Source: an uncultured Paracoccaceae bacterium
GTDB taxonomy: Bacteria; Pseudomonadota; Alphaproteobacteria; Rhodobacterales; Rhodobacteraceae
Assembly (NCBI GenBank): GCA_938049225.1
Contig: CALICM010000024.1
Span: forward strand, 58,265 to 122,264
Direction of reading: 5' to 3'
Length of the DNA: 64,000 nt
Shown here: positions 36,815-46,502 of the stretch, one piece after another
Layout of the letters: the number at the start of each line of letters is the position of its first letter
Numbering within the stretch: position 1 is the first letter of the stretch
Position numbers and translations under genes: made by a program
The notes under the pieces: model-generated
Told to the model about the DNA's origin: nothing
What the model saw: the letters and a program-made list of their open reading frames with translations, nothing else
Databases searched by the model: none

Positions 36815-37354
36815 ATGGGACTTCTTGGGACAAAACACAGCCGGCGGGCCATGCTGACGGGCACGGCAGCTTCGGCCATGGCCTGGGCAATTGTCGCGAA
36901 AGCGCGGGCGGGCGAGACCTATGCGCCCAGCGTCAGCGGGCCGTTCAACTTCGAGGTGCAAAAAACCGAGGCTGAATGGCGGGACCAATTGAACGATTTG
37001 GAATACCAGGTGCTGCGAGAGGGGGCCACCGAATTTCCGACCACCAGCCCCTATTGGAACACCAATGATCCGGGCATGTACCACTGCAAGGGCTGCGATC
37101 TGCCGCTCTATACGTCTGAATGGTATTCGCCGCAGCAAATTGGATTTGTGTTCTTCAATCACAGCGATCCGAACGCGGTTCTAACCGGTATCCATCAGAC
37201 CGACTACAACGGGGCGTTGCCAGAGCCGAAAATGATGATGGAGGCGCATTGCCGCCGTTGCGGCGGGCACTTGGGCCACATTCTGATCATCGAGGGCGAG
37301 GTGCTGCATTGCATCAACGGCACCGCGTTGGATCTTAAGCCCGCCGACGCGTAA
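36815..37354 (+). CDS. msrB: Tat-exported peptide-methionine (R)-S-oxide reductase
   Basis: A 179-residue MsrB. The N-terminus KHSRRAMLTGTAASAMAWAI is a twin-arginine signal, so the enzyme is sent folded to the periplasm. The catalytic domain shows zinc pairs CKGC and CRRC and the active-site cysteine in LHCINGTAL (RYCIN is usual). It reduces methionine-R-sulfoxide in envelope proteins. It stands alone after the alpha operon terminator. Confidence 0.88.
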   Translation: MGLLGTKHSRRAMLTGTAASAMAWAIVAKARAGETYAPSVSGPFNFEVQKTEAEWRDQLNDLEYQVLREGATEFPTTSPYWNTNDPGMYHCKGCDLPLYTSEWYSPQQIGFVFFNHSDPNAVLTGIHQTDYNGALPEPKMMMEAHCRRCGGHLGHILIIEGEVLHCINGTALDLKPADA

Positions 37355-37446
37355 ATTGGGTACTTCCCTTGGACCTGATCCCGCCAGACTGCTAAAGCGG
37401 CGGTCTATGGCGGGTCAGTCCGCGCGTTCAGGGGTGGGCCAGAGCA

Positions 37447-38760
37447 ATGGTTGCGGATTTATTTGACACTGTACCACCCGCTACAACAGCGGCTTCGGGC
37501 AACCGTCCATTGGCGTATCGAATGCGGCCGAGCACATTGGACGAGGTGGTCGGCCAAAGCCATATTTTAGGGTCAGAGGGCAGCTTGCGAGGCATGATTG
37601 CGACGGGCACGCTGCCCTCGCTTATCTTCTGGGGACCGCCCGGTGTGGGCAAGACAACGATCGCGCGGCTGCTGGCCTCGGAAACGGATCTGACTTTTGT
37701 CCAGATCAGCGCGATCTTCACCGGTGTGCAGGATCTGCGCAAAGTGTTCGAAGCCGCGCAACTGCGGCACCAGAACGGGCAAGGCACCTTGTTGTTCGTG
37801 GACGAGATCCATCGGTTCAACAAGGCGCAGCAAGACGGGTTTCTGCCGCACATGGAAAGCGGCACCATTGTTTTGGTGGGGGCCACGACCGAAAACCCGT
37901 CATTTGAGTTGAACCGCGCGCTGCTCAGCCGCGCCCAGGTGCTGATCCTGGACCGGTTAGAGGCGCGCGATCTGGAACAAATCATGAGCAGGGCCGAGAC
38001 GCAGATGGGCCGTGCCTTGCCGGTGACGGCGGCAGCGCGTGATGTCTTGGTTCAACTTGCGGATGGGGATGGGCGAGCGTTGCTGAACCTGTTGGAACAG
38101 GCCTTTGCCTGGACAGACGGGCCGGTGGATGTCCCGGCTTTGGGCAACCGCCTGAACCGCACGGCGCCCAAATACGACAAATCGGGGGATACGCACTACA
38201 ATCTGATCTCGGCCTTGCACAAGTCGGTTCGAGGATCGGATCCGGATGCGGCCCTGTACTGGTTCGCCCGCATGCTGGACGGGGGCGAGGATCCGCGTTA
38301 TTTGGCGCGTCGCATCACCCGTATGGCGGTGGAGGATATTGGCCTCGCCGACCCGCAGGCTCAGGCCCACTGCCTGCAAGCCTGGGAAACTTTCGAACGC
38401 CTGGGGAGCCCAGAGGGTGAGTTGGCCCTGGCGGGCGCGGTGGTTTATTTGGCGCTGGCGCCCAAGTCCAACGCTGCTTACCGTGCTTTTTCCGACGCCC
38501 GCAAATTGGCGGACCAAACCGGATCCTTGGCCCCCCCGATGCACATCCTGAACGCGCCAACCGCCTTGATGCGCGAGGCGGGTTATGGATCGGGCTACGA
38601 ATATGACCACGACACGCCTGATGGCTTCTCGGGGCAAGACTATTTCCCAGATGGTATGAAGCGCCCGACGCTATACACGCCGCTGGATCGCGGTTTCGAG
38701 CGTGAACTGAGCAAGCGGAGCGCTTATTTCCAAAAACTGCGCGACCGAAAGTCCCCTTGA
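37447..38760 (+). CDS. rarA: Replication-associated recombination AAA+ ATPase RarA
   Basis: A 437-residue clamp-loader-like ATPase. YRMRPSTLDEVVGQSHILG, Walker A GPPGVGKTT near residue 61, Walker B LLFVDEIHRFNK and sensor GATTENPSFELN are seen. The C-terminal tetramerisation domain has DTHYNLISALHKSVRGSDPDAALYW. It acts at stalled replication forks. Length is normal and it is monocistronic or the first of a loose + strand run. Confidence 0.95.
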   Translation: MVADLFDTVPPATTAASGNRPLAYRMRPSTLDEVVGQSHILGSEGSLRGMIATGTLPSLIFWGPPGVGKTTIARLLASETDLTFVQISAIFTGVQDLRKVFEAAQLRHQNGQGTLLFVDEIHRFNKAQQDGFLPHMESGTIVLVGATTENPSFELNRALLSRAQVLILDRLEARDLEQIMSRAETQMGRALPVTAAARDVLVQLADGDGRALLNLLEQAFAWTDGPVDVPALGNRLNRTAPKYDKSGDTHYNLISALHKSVRGSDPDAALYWFARMLDGGEDPRYLARRITRMAVEDIGLADPQAQAHCLQAWETFERLGSPEGELALAGAVVYLALAPKSNAAYRAFSDARKLADQTGSLAPPMHILNAPTALMREAGYGSGYEYDHDTPDGFSGQDYFPDGMKRPTLYTPLDRGFERELSKRSAYFQKLRDRKSP

Positions 38761-38812
38761 GGCTTTGGGCTGACCATGGTTCAGATGACCGATATGAAAA
38801 AGGTCCTTTTCG

Positions 38813-39187
38813 ATGCCCAAGTCCGATCCCCTTCTGCAACTGGTTTTCCGAAGCGTTTGCGAGGCAACGGATGGTCACGGTACGGTAAAATCCATCGCGG
38901 CGGACGCCCAGGCTGAGGCGACCAAAGGGCCGTTGACCGGATTCCTCGCACTGTTCGGCACGGATCTTATGGGATTGCTTGAAGGACCTGCCGCGTATGT
39001 GGTCGCCTGCGTCGATAATATTTCCGCTGATCCCCGAAATTCGGGTTTGTGTGTGTTGCGAGAAGCACAGTTGACGGACCGCCGTTTCATCACCTGGAGT
39101 TGGCACTGTCTCCCTGTTGAGCAAGGTGACGCACTGGCCAACTTATTTGCTGAGCGTATGTCGAGGTCTTTGTATAGAGGGGTTTAG
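38813..39187 (+). CDS. Degenerate BLUF-fold protein without the photochemical residues
   Basis: A 124-residue protein with the BLUF pattern: LLQLVFRS, GPLTGFLALFGTDLMGLLEGP and DRRFITWSW. Aligned by the LTG and LLEG anchors, the flavin-photochemistry residues are all replaced: Tyr is Phe12, Asn is Ala36 and Gln is Gly54. It could keep the fold as a light-independent partner or have lost function. It is 208 bases upstream of a second BLUF gene in which all three residues are kept. Confidence 0.65.
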   Translation: MPKSDPLLQLVFRSVCEATDGHGTVKSIAADAQAEATKGPLTGFLALFGTDLMGLLEGPAAYVVACVDNISADPRNSGLCVLREAQLTDRRFITWSWHCLPVEQGDALANLFAERMSRSLYRGV

Positions 39188-39395
39188 TCTATATTTGCGC
39201 CTGCATACAATCATGAGTTGTGTATTCCAAGCGTTGTCATTACGTCTGAGTGCGGGGCGGCTGCGCTGAGTCGCGAGGCAGGAAAGCAGATGCTTCTATC
39301 CTGAAAATCTGTTACGACTCGGTGGACACATCGTTAACCATGCTGTTCTTTCAACAATTAAGTTACTGCATAAATATTAATCAGACCGGTGTTTG
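39188..39395 (+). other. AT-rich gap between the two BLUF genes
   Basis: 208 bases clearly more AT-rich than the surroundings, including CATAAATATTAATCAGACC just before the second BLUF start. No gene seen. It probably holds the promoter of the second BLUF gene; no single -35/-10 pair stands out. Confidence 0.4.
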
Positions 39396-39869
39396 ATGAT
39401 CCAAAGTCGTTTCGGCCTAGCCAACCTCTATCCTCGTGCTGCCGACACCCCTTATATGCTTCGCTTCAGCTATCGCTCAAAACTTGCTGTTGCGGTCACA
39501 CAGGGCGTGCTCAAAAGCATTGGTCACTCGACTTGGAAAAACAACCAAAGGTTTAAAATAACCGGCTTTCTGCGCTACGGGAATGATGGGTTTCACCAGG
39601 AACTTGAGGGCGATGCGCAGGCGATCGCAATTATTGTGGCGGATATATTGGCAGACAAGCGTCACCACCGCATGGAGGTTGAACGATTTGAGCCGACCGA
39701 GACTCGGCGCTTCGACCGATGGCACCTTGAGGGGTTCGACCGGGTGATGGGGCGGCCTCAGGCGGATCAACCGAATGCACAAGAACACGCCATTGCATTG
39801 ATGAAACCGGCGGCACGCCTGCGGGCCGGCGCGCGCGCGGTACAGGGGCGCTCGAACAGCTTGACTTGA
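39396..39869 (+). CDS. BLUF blue-light sensor protein
   Basis: A 157-residue protein with a single BLUF domain (21-115). FSYRS gives Tyr26, KNNQRFKITGF gives Asn50 and FHQELEG gives Gln68. The spacing 24 and 18 residues is the same as Tyr21/Asn45/Gln63 of AppA, so flavin binding and photochemistry are likely. The tail of about 40 residues is not a known output domain, so it may act by binding a partner. ATG 39396 is used; ATG 39456 at the domain edge is an alternative. Confidence 0.75.
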   Translation: MIQSRFGLANLYPRAADTPYMLRFSYRSKLAVAVTQGVLKSIGHSTWKNNQRFKITGFLRYGNDGFHQELEGDAQAIAIIVADILADKRHHRMEVERFEPTETRRFDRWHLEGFDRVMGRPQADQPNAQEHAIALMKPAARLRAGARAVQGRSNSLT

Positions 39870-39920
39870 CAACATCCGCCTGCTGCGCCTTTTGAAGGCG
39901 CTGACCCCTAAGGACGCGAT

Positions 39921-40295
39921 GTGACGATGATATCCCTTTTACAGGTAGCCGTTGGCGGCGCGATGGGCGCATCTTTGCGCTATTTGACCGTGCAACAGGT
40001 GGTGCGTTGGGTGGGGACTGGCGTTCCATTGGGTACATTGGTGGTCAACCTTGTGGGGTGTTTTGTCATGGGCCTTTTGCTCGGGGCCTTTGGCACCCGA
40101 TTTGACACAGCGCCCCTGGTGCTCACTGGCATTTTGGGCGGGTTCACGACGTTCTCGGCCTTTTCAGCGGACACTCTGGTGCTCTTTGAACGGGGCGCGG
40201 GCACCATGGCGCTGGTGTATGTGTCGGTGACGGTTATCGGCACACTTCTGGCCTGTTTTGTGGGGATGGCATTGGGTCGGATGGTGACGGCATGA
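39921..40295 (+). CDS. crcB: Fluoride channel Fluc/CrcB
   Basis: A 124-residue membrane protein with four spans. VAVGGAMGASLRYL in span 1, GTLVVNLVGCFVMG in span 2 (the pore Asn) and GGFTTFSAFSADT in span 3 (the Phe-box) define the family. It exports fluoride. GTG 39921 lies 5 bases after AAGGA. No fluoride riboswitch was recognised. Its end overlaps the next start. Confidence 0.93.
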   Translation: MTMISLLQVAVGGAMGASLRYLTVQQVVRWVGTGVPLGTLVVNLVGCFVMGLLLGAFGTRFDTAPLVLTGILGGFTTFSAFSADTLVLFERGAGTMALVYVSVTVIGTLLACFVGMALGRMVTA

Positions 40296-41341
40296 GTGGC
40301 GTGCAACTGGTCACTCTGGACAGCGAGGCGCAAGATCAGCGCTTGGACCGGTGGTTTCGTCGGCGCTTTCCGCAGGTCAACCAAGTTCAGATCGAAAAGA
40401 TGTGCCGTAAAGGCGAGATCCGGGTGGACGGGGGGCGGGTCAAAGCCTCGACCCGGCTGACGGCCGGGCAGGCGGTAAGGGTTCCGCCTTTGGCAGAGCC
40501 CCGGGGCGACCGGCCGCGGGCGCAGCGGCCCAGCGATGCCAGCGCGGCGGATCAGGCTATGATCCGGGCCGCCGTTCTCTATCGTGACGATCATATCTTG
40601 GTGCTGAACAAACCGGCGGGGCTGCCGGTCCAGGGTGGGTCGAACCAGACCCGGCATGTGGACGGGATGACCGCGGCGCTGATGTTTGAGCGTACGGACC
40701 GCCCACGGCTGGTGCATCGGTTGGACAAGGATACCTCGGGCGTTTTGGTGCTGGCGCGCAGCGGCCAGGCGGCGGCGGGGCTGGCCAAGGCGTTTCAGGC
40801 GCGTCAAACCCGCAAGATTTACTGGGCCGTGGTCGCGGGTGTGCCTAAACCCGCCGCTGGGACGATCCGCTACGGGTTGGTCAAAGCAGGCGGGCATGGA
40901 CCAAAGGGCGAGGGCGAGCGCATGGTCTGCGTTCACCCCGACGCCGTCGCCCGGACCGAGGGCGCCAAGCGCGCCACCACCGACTACATGGTGCTGTCGG
41001 CCGCCGCCAGACGCGCGGCCTGGGTCGCGCTGGCGCCCATCACGGGCCGCACTCATCAATTGCGCGCCCACATGGCCGAGATCGGCCATCCGATCATCGG
41101 CGATGGTAAATACGGCGGTGCCTCGCAGGTGAATGCGGGCGATGGCTGGGGCGCGCAGTTGGGTGGCGCGATCAGCCGCAAACTGCATCTGCACGCAAGG
41201 CACCTAAATTTCACCCATCCGATCACGGGTGCCACGGTCGCGGTGACCGCCCCGATGCCAGATCATATGGCCCGCACCTGGGACACCATGGGTTGGGATG
41301 CGCGCGAGCCCGCGCTTGATCCTTTCGAGGATGCGCCGTGA
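40292..41341 (+). CDS. RluA-family rRNA pseudouridine synthase (RluC-like)
   Basis: A 349-residue enzyme. An N-terminal S4 RNA-binding domain (residues 10-75, with DQRLDRWFRRRFPQV) is followed by the RluA catalytic core with HRLDKDTSG, catalytic Asp145. ILVLNKPAGLPVQGG and ITGRTHQLRAH are present. The S4 domain argues for an RluC/D-like 23S rRNA target. It overlaps crcB and the ATP12 gene by 4 bases on each side. Confidence 0.9.
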   Translation: MSGVQLVTLDSEAQDQRLDRWFRRRFPQVNQVQIEKMCRKGEIRVDGGRVKASTRLTAGQAVRVPPLAEPRGDRPRAQRPSDASAADQAMIRAAVLYRDDHILVLNKPAGLPVQGGSNQTRHVDGMTAALMFERTDRPRLVHRLDKDTSGVLVLARSGQAAAGLAKAFQARQTRKIYWAVVAGVPKPAAGTIRYGLVKAGGHGPKGEGERMVCVHPDAVARTEGAKRATTDYMVLSAAARRAAWVALAPITGRTHQLRAHMAEIGHPIIGDGKYGGASQVNAGDGWGAQLGGAISRKLHLHARHLNFTHPITGATVAVTAPMPDHMARTWDTMGWDAREPALDPFEDAP

Positions 41342-42060
41342 GCGGGGCTTTCGCGCCGCGCAAGCGGTTTTGGACGGATGTCACCGTGACGCCAACGGGC
41401 CAGGGGTTTCAGATCTTGCTGGACGCCAAGCCGGTGCACACGCCGTCCAAGGCGACACTGGTTTTGCCGACAGCGGGTTTGGCCCAAGCGGTGGCGGACG
41501 AATGGCAGGCGCAGAACGACAAAATCCACCCCGAGGCGATGCCGCTGACCCGCGCCGCGAACTCAGCCATCGACAAAGTTACGCCGAACCATGCTACCGT
41601 CGCGCGCATGCTCGCCGATTATGGCGGCACTGATTTGCTGTGCTATCGCGCCACCGAACCGGCCGCATTGATCGCACGTCAATCGGAGCTCTGGGACCCC
41701 TGGCTCGATTGGATGTCGGCGCAGTCGAGCGGACGCCTGATCACTGGCGCGGGCGTGATGCACATCACGCAATCAAGGGCGGTTCTGGACGATATGAGGC
41801 GGCAGGTCTCGGCGCTGAATGCATGGCGTTTGACCGCCTTGCACGATCTGGTGGTGCTGAGCGGCTCTTTGGTATTAGCGTTTGCTGTCGCGCGAGGGGC
41901 GCTGGCGGCCCCAGTGGCGTGGGACCTGAGCCGTTTGGACGAGCTATGGCAGCAAGAGTTTTGGGGGCTGGACGCCGAGGCGGAAGTCGCCGCGCGGGAG
42001 AAACAGGATGCGTTTGTCAGCGCGGCGCATATGTGGAAATTGCTCGAGGACAGCGCATGA
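41338..42060 (+). CDS. ATP12-family F1-ATPase assembly chaperone
   Basis: A 240-residue protein with ATP12 features: KRFWTDVTV near the start, the middle segment MPLTRAANSAIDKV and then DYGGTDLLCYRA, and WDPWLDW. ATP12 binds free F1 alpha subunits during ATP synthase assembly in mitochondria and Alphaproteobacteria. Start is GTG 41338, overlapping the upstream stop. Confidence 0.88.
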   Translation: MSGAFAPRKRFWTDVTVTPTGQGFQILLDAKPVHTPSKATLVLPTAGLAQAVADEWQAQNDKIHPEAMPLTRAANSAIDKVTPNHATVARMLADYGGTDLLCYRATEPAALIARQSELWDPWLDWMSAQSSGRLITGAGVMHITQSRAVLDDMRRQVSALNAWRLTALHDLVVLSGSLVLAFAVARGALAAPVAWDLSRLDELWQQEFWGLDAEAEVAAREKQDAFVSAAHMWKLLEDSA

Positions 42061-42557
42061 CGACACCTTCCCCACGATTTGTGACCTCGGCCGCAGACTT
42101 GCCAAGTCAGGCGGATATCGCTGGTCAAAGTGGTCTGGCGTTTTTACAGGCGATCCTAAATGGGACGTTGCCTGCGCCGCCGATCACGCAGACGCTGAAT
42201 TACTGGTTGGAGAGTGTCGAGGCGGGAAGGGTTGTGTTCTGCGGCAAGCCGAGACTGGCGGCAATGAACCCCATTGGCACAATTCATGGCGGCTGGTTCG
42301 GGACATTGCTGGACAGCTGCATGTCTTGCGCGGTGCAGTCGCGACTGCCCAAAGGCTCGGGCTATACGACTCTGGAATTCAAAGTGAATATTCTGCGCCC
42401 GCTTTTGGCTGACGGTCCCCAGGTCCGGGCCATTGGAACGGCAATTCATGTGGGGCGCCGAACGGGCACCGCCGAGGGACAGGTGATCGGTGTCGATGAC
42501 GGAAAGATTTACGCCACTGGCACGGCTACGTGCCTGGTGATGGATTTGACCGGCTGA
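42057..42557 (+). CDS. PaaI-type hotdog thioesterase
   Basis: A 166-residue hotdog-fold protein. NPIGTIHGGWFGTLLDSCMSC holds the helix with the HGG motif, followed by YTTLEFKVNILRPL and GTAEGQVIG typical of PaaI acyl-CoA thioesterases. The substrate is unknown. ATG 42057 overlaps the ATP12 stop, so four genes from crcB on are coupled. Confidence 0.88.
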   Translation: MTTPSPRFVTSAADLPSQADIAGQSGLAFLQAILNGTLPAPPITQTLNYWLESVEAGRVVFCGKPRLAAMNPIGTIHGGWFGTLLDSCMSCAVQSRLPKGSGYTTLEFKVNILRPLLADGPQVRAIGTAIHVGRRTGTAEGQVIGVDDGKIYATGTATCLVMDLTG

Positions 42558-42800
42558 TTCGGCCAAAGACATCAATTAATGTGCATAGAAAGGGCAGCGC
42601 GCGATCCGTACTGTCGAAGTCTTTGTAAGGCCACGTTTTTATGGTTAACGGGGCGGTAAGCGCCGGATTGCACCCTTGACCTTTGCTTGACTTTTATCAC
42701 ACTTGTGCTGCGGCCCAACTTGAGGGCCAGATACTCATGGCGTCGGGACAAACCCGCGCATATGCCCAACCCCAAGGGCGAAACAGGAAGAGGTTTAATC

Positions 42801-43817
42801 ATGAAAAAATCCGTTCTACTCGGCGCGCTTGCCGTGGCTGGCTTGGCGGCTGGGTCCGCTGGTGCCGCGACGCTGGACGATGTGAAGTCAAACGGCGTGT
42901 TGAAATGCGGCGTCACCACCGGTCTGGTCGGCTTTGCGGCGCCAAACGCCAGCGGCGAATGGGAGGGCTTTGACGTCGCCGTTTGTCGTGCGGTTGCCGC
43001 CGCGGTGCTGGGTGACGGCAATGCGGTCGAGTTCGTGCCAACAACCGGCAAGACACGTTTTACCGCCCTTTCCTCGGGCGAGATTGATCTGCTGGCGCGT
43101 AACACCACTTGGACGTTCAGCCGCGATGTCGACCTGGGCTTCACCTTTGTGGGTGTGAATTACTACGACGGTCAGGGCTTCATGGTTCGCAAGGACCTTG
43201 GCGTCGCCTCAGCCACCGAGTTGGATGGCGCGACCGTTTGCATCCAAACTGGGACCACGACCGAGTTGAACCTGGCGGATTACTTCCGCTCGAACAACAT
43301 CAGCTACGAACCTGTGCCAATTGAGACCAACGCCGAGGCGCAACAGCAGTACCTGGCCGGTGCATGCGACGTCTACACGACCGACGCTTCGGGCTTGGCC
43401 GCGACGCGCGCCGCTTTTGAAGACGCGGACGCACATATGCTGCTGCCCGAGATCATCTCGAAAGAGCCGCTGGGTCCGCTTGTGCGCCATGGCGACGATC
43501 AGTGGGGCGATATCGTCCGTTGGACGCTGAACGCACTTATTACGGCTGAAGAGCTGGGCGTGACCTCGGCCAACATTGAGCAGATGGCCGGTGGCACCGA
43601 CAACCCCGAGATAAACCGTTTGCTGGGGACCGAGGGCGAGTTGGGCGCAATGCTTGGTCTGGATGCCGAGTGGGCCAGGCGCGCCCTAGCCGTTAGTGGC
43701 AACTACGGCGAGATTTTCGCCGCGAATATTGGCGAGGGTACGCCAATCGCCTTGGCGCGCGGCCTAAACGCGCAGTGGACCCAGGGCGGCCTGATCTACT
43801 CGCCGCCGTTCCGCTAA
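42801..43817 (+). CDS. bztA: Glutamate/glutamine/aspartate/asparagine-binding protein BztA
   Basis: A 338-residue periplasmic binding protein. A signal peptide at residues 1-22 (ending AGA) is followed by LDDVKSNGVLKCGVTTGLVGF and GFDVAVCRAVAAAVLG, the signature of the AapJ/BztA family, larger than enteric amino acid-binding proteins. It feeds the BztBCD transporter encoded directly behind. ATG 42801 follows AAGAGG. The 243 bases in front contain TTGACTTTTATCACAC, a possible promoter, but no clear -10. Confidence 0.93.
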   Translation: MKKSVLLGALAVAGLAAGSAGAATLDDVKSNGVLKCGVTTGLVGFAAPNASGEWEGFDVAVCRAVAAAVLGDGNAVEFVPTTGKTRFTALSSGEIDLLARNTTWTFSRDVDLGFTFVGVNYYDGQGFMVRKDLGVASATELDGATVCIQTGTTTELNLADYFRSNNISYEPVPIETNAEAQQQYLAGACDVYTTDASGLAATRAAFEDADAHMLLPEIISKEPLGPLVRHGDDQWGDIVRWTLNALITAEELGVTSANIEQMAGGTDNPEINRLLGTEGELGAMLGLDAEWARRALAVSGNYGEIFAANIGEGTPIALARGLNAQWTQGGLIYSPPFR

Positions 43818-43825
43818 ACACCTCG

Positions 43826-43852
43826 CAGGGCGCGCCAGAACGGCGCGCCCTG
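43826..43852 (+). terminator. Intercistronic hairpin between bztA and bztB
   Basis: An 11-bp perfect stem (43826-43836 with 43842-43852, loop AGAAC) of CAGGGCGCGCC, followed by TTTGCTT, starting 9 bases after the bztA stop. Such hairpins after a binding-protein gene stabilise its mRNA and reduce read-through, so the binding protein is made in excess over the permeases. Confidence 0.75.
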
Positions 43853-43970
43853 TTTGCTTCAGGGTGCAGCGCCCAAAGCCAAGACACCGACCCCACCACC
43901 TGCAGGACCGGAAAACCGGCCGCATATAAAAATCGGATGGGGCGACCAACAGTAAAGAGGGGTGCGGCAG

Positions 43971-45188
43971 ATGTCCGCCATTTCCGACGAGACGGCCCCA
44001 GCGTTCCGTTTGTCCATGCTGATAAACGACACGCGGTATCGGTCGTTGACCTTCCAAGCCATAGCGCTGCTGTTGTTGATCATATTTATGGCCTATATGG
44101 TCAACAATTTGATTAGCAACCTGTCGGCAGCGGGCCTGAATATTTCGTATGGTTTTCTGGACGATCCGGCAGGGTATGACGTTAACCAACGGCTAATTGA
44201 GTACACAAGCCAGTCGACGCACACCCGAGCCGCCTTTGTCGGTATTCTGAATACGCTGTTGGTGGCTTTTCTGGGATGCGTAACAGCGACAGTGCTTGGC
44301 GTGATCGCGGGTGTCTTACGACTTTCGGGCAACTGGTTGACCGCCAAGCTGATGGCCGTTTATGTCGAAGCTTTCCGAAACGTCCCCGTCCTGATCTGGA
44401 TCTTGATATTCGGCACTTTTGTCACCTTGAGCGGCGGACCCCCGCGACAGTTCCTCGGAGACGATCCTGAGCGTTCCATGTTCCTTGGCGCTTTTGCCTT
44501 CACAAACCGTGGGCTTCATATGCCGTCCATTGTGACCGGTTCAAGCGCCGTCGCTGTGATCATGATCTTCTTGGTCAGCATCGTGGCAGCCTTTTGGTGG
44601 CGATATCATGTAAAGCAAACGCTTTATAATACCGGTAAATTACTGCCCGGCTGGGTGTTTTGGCCAATTCTAATTGTGCCTGCAATCCTGACCCAACTGG
44701 TTCTGGGGAACCCCATAGGGTTGGAGATGCCCGATACGACCGCAAATCGCTTCAACATCCAGGGTGGGTTGTTGATCGGCAAGCCACTCATCGCGCTTTG
44801 GCTGGCGCTTTCGGTCTACACCGGTGCTTTCATCGCCGAAAATGTGCGCGCGGGTATCCAGGCTGTCAGCAAGGGTCAGACTGAGGCGGCAAACGCTTTA
44901 GGCCTGCGACCTAACCGGACAATGAGCCTGGTGGTTCTGCCACAGGCGCTTCGCGTAATTATACCGCCGCTGATCAGCCAATATCTAAACATTACCAAGA
45001 ACTCTTCGCTGGCCATCGTCGTGGGTTATGCTGATATCACAGCCACCTTGGGCGGGATCACCCTGAACCAGACCGGCCGCGCCATCGAGTGCATTCTGTT
45101 GGTGATGCTCTTCTACCTGACGATTTCGCTGCTGATCTCGGCGGCGATGAACGTCTACAATAAATCAGTTTCGTTGAAGGAGCGGTAG
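43971..45188 (+). CDS. bztB: Amino acid ABC transporter permease BztB
   Basis: A 405-residue polytopic permease with the ABC EAA-type loop near 310 (GQTEAANALGLRPNRTMSLVVLPQALRVIIPPL), the His/Glu/Gln/Arg family signature. The long N-terminal half with extra spans is typical of AapQ/BztB. ATG 43971 is chosen over GTG 43962 because AGAGGGG lies 8 bases before it. It pairs with BztC in the inner membrane. Confidence 0.92.
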   Translation: MSAISDETAPAFRLSMLINDTRYRSLTFQAIALLLLIIFMAYMVNNLISNLSAAGLNISYGFLDDPAGYDVNQRLIEYTSQSTHTRAAFVGILNTLLVAFLGCVTATVLGVIAGVLRLSGNWLTAKLMAVYVEAFRNVPVLIWILIFGTFVTLSGGPPRQFLGDDPERSMFLGAFAFTNRGLHMPSIVTGSSAVAVIMIFLVSIVAAFWWRYHVKQTLYNTGKLLPGWVFWPILIVPAILTQLVLGNPIGLEMPDTTANRFNIQGGLLIGKPLIALWLALSVYTGAFIAENVRAGIQAVSKGQTEAANALGLRPNRTMSLVVLPQALRVIIPPLISQYLNITKNSSLAIVVGYADITATLGGITLNQTGRAIECILLVMLFYLTISLLISAAMNVYNKSVSLKER

Positions 45189-45189
45189 G

Positions 45190-46488
45190 ATGTCTGATCA
45201 ACACACCCCCGCCGCTGTCGCCTATGTGCGCACCGAAACCCTGCCAGAATTGCCCCCACCGGCCAGCGAGGCCGGGTTGGTGAAATGGCTGCGCGAGAAC
45301 CTGTTCTCGTCAATCCCCAACAGCATCCTGACGATACTGTCGCTTTGGGCGATCTATGTGATCCTGTCCGGGGTCATCCCTTGGATAACCAATGGCATTT
45401 GGGATGCGTCGAACATTCGCGAGTGCCGCGAATTGCTCAATGGGGCCTCCGGCGGCTGCTTTGCAGTGATTGCAGAGCGCTGGCCACAGTTGGTTTTTGG
45501 CATCGCCTATCCGCAAGATGCCTATTGGCGGCCCTCCCTGGCGTTTGTTCTGCTGCTTGTGGCCGTCGCACCGGTGTTGTTCTCAAACCTGCCGCGCATG
45601 CTGCTGGCGGTGACTTTGGTTTATCCCTTCTTGGCCTATTGGCTGCTGTGGGGTGGGTCGATCTTTATCCCCATCACGGCCTTTGGTGGCGCGGCGATTG
45701 GATATATGGTCTACACCCGCCTCGTCGCCCAGAGCTTTGCGATGGGTCTGTTAGGCGGTGTCGTCGCGGCGCTGTTGGCCTGGTGGGTGTTTGGTTTCAT
45801 CACGGACAACACGCGCGGTGTCCTGGCGCTCGAGGCCGTGGCCTCGCGCGATATGGGCGGCTTCATGCTGAACATGATCCTGGGCACGGTCTGCGTTTCG
45901 CTTAGCCTGCCCATCGGGATTGTTCTGGCCTTGGGCCGCCAGTCCGACATGCTGATCATCAAGTGGATCTGTGTGGTCTTCATCGAGTTCATTCGTGGCG
46001 TGCCGCTGATCACCTTGTTGTTCGTGGCCAGCGTCGTCTTGGCGTATTTCTTCCCGCCGGGTACCACGCAGGATCTGATCTTGCGGGTGATCATCATGAT
46101 TACGCTGTTCTCGTCGGCCTATATCGCCGAGGTGATCCGCGGTGGTCTGGCCGCCCTGCCACGCGGGCAATACGAGGCGGGTGACAGCCTGGGCTTGGAT
46201 TACGCGCAGGCGATGCGGCTGATCATCCTGCCGCAGGCGCTCAAGATCTCGATCCCCGGGATCGTCAATGTGGCCGTGGGGCTGTTCAAGGACACCACGC
46301 TGGTGTCGGTCATTTCGATGTTCGACCTGGTGGGGATGATCCGCGGGCCGATCCTGGCCTCGACCGACTGGAGCGGCGTCTATTGGGAACTGTGGGGCTT
46401 TGCCGCTCTGTTGTTCTTCATCGTTTGCTACTCGATCTCGCAATATTCCCAATGGTTGGAGCGCAAGCTCGCAACCGATCATCGATAA
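45190..46488 (+). CDS. bztC: Amino acid ABC transporter permease BztC
   Basis: A 432-residue permease beginning one base after bztB. The EAA loop [20 protein letters not shown] and [15 protein letters not shown] is near 330-365. An additional N-terminal hydrophobic region of about 200 residues is characteristic of AapM/BztC. It forms the membrane pore with BztB. The order bztA-B-C-D is the standard one. Confidence 0.92.
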   Translation: MSDQHTPAAVAYVRTETLPELPPPASEAGLVKWLRENLFSSIPNSILTILSLWAIYVILSGVIPWITNGIWDASNIRECRELLNGASGGCFAVIAERWPQLVFGIAYPQDAYWRPSLAFVLLLVAVAPVLFSNLPRMLLAVTLVYPFLAYWLLWGGSIFIPITAFGGAAIGYMVYTRLVAQSFAMGLLGGVVAALLAWWVFGFITDNTRGVLALEAVASRDMGGFMLNMILGTVCVSLSLPIGIVLALGRQSDMLIIKWICVVFIEFIRGVPLITLLFVASVVLAYFFPPGTTQDLILRVIIMITLFSSAYIAEVIRGGLAALPRGQYEAGDSLGLDYAQAMRLIILPQALKISIPGIVNVAVGLFKDTTLVSVISMFDLVGMIRGPILASTDWSGVYWELWGFAALLFFIVCYSISQYSQWLERKLATDHR

Positions 46489-46502
46489 GGGAGCCTGAGC
46501 TT

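Noticed and set aside
39870..39920. Fluoride riboswitch before crcB
   Set aside because: The conserved crcB-motif sequence elements are not found in the short gap.
39980..41203. 407-codon open frame antisense to crcB and the pseudouridine synthase
   Set aside because: Covers two well-supported genes and shows only biased composition.
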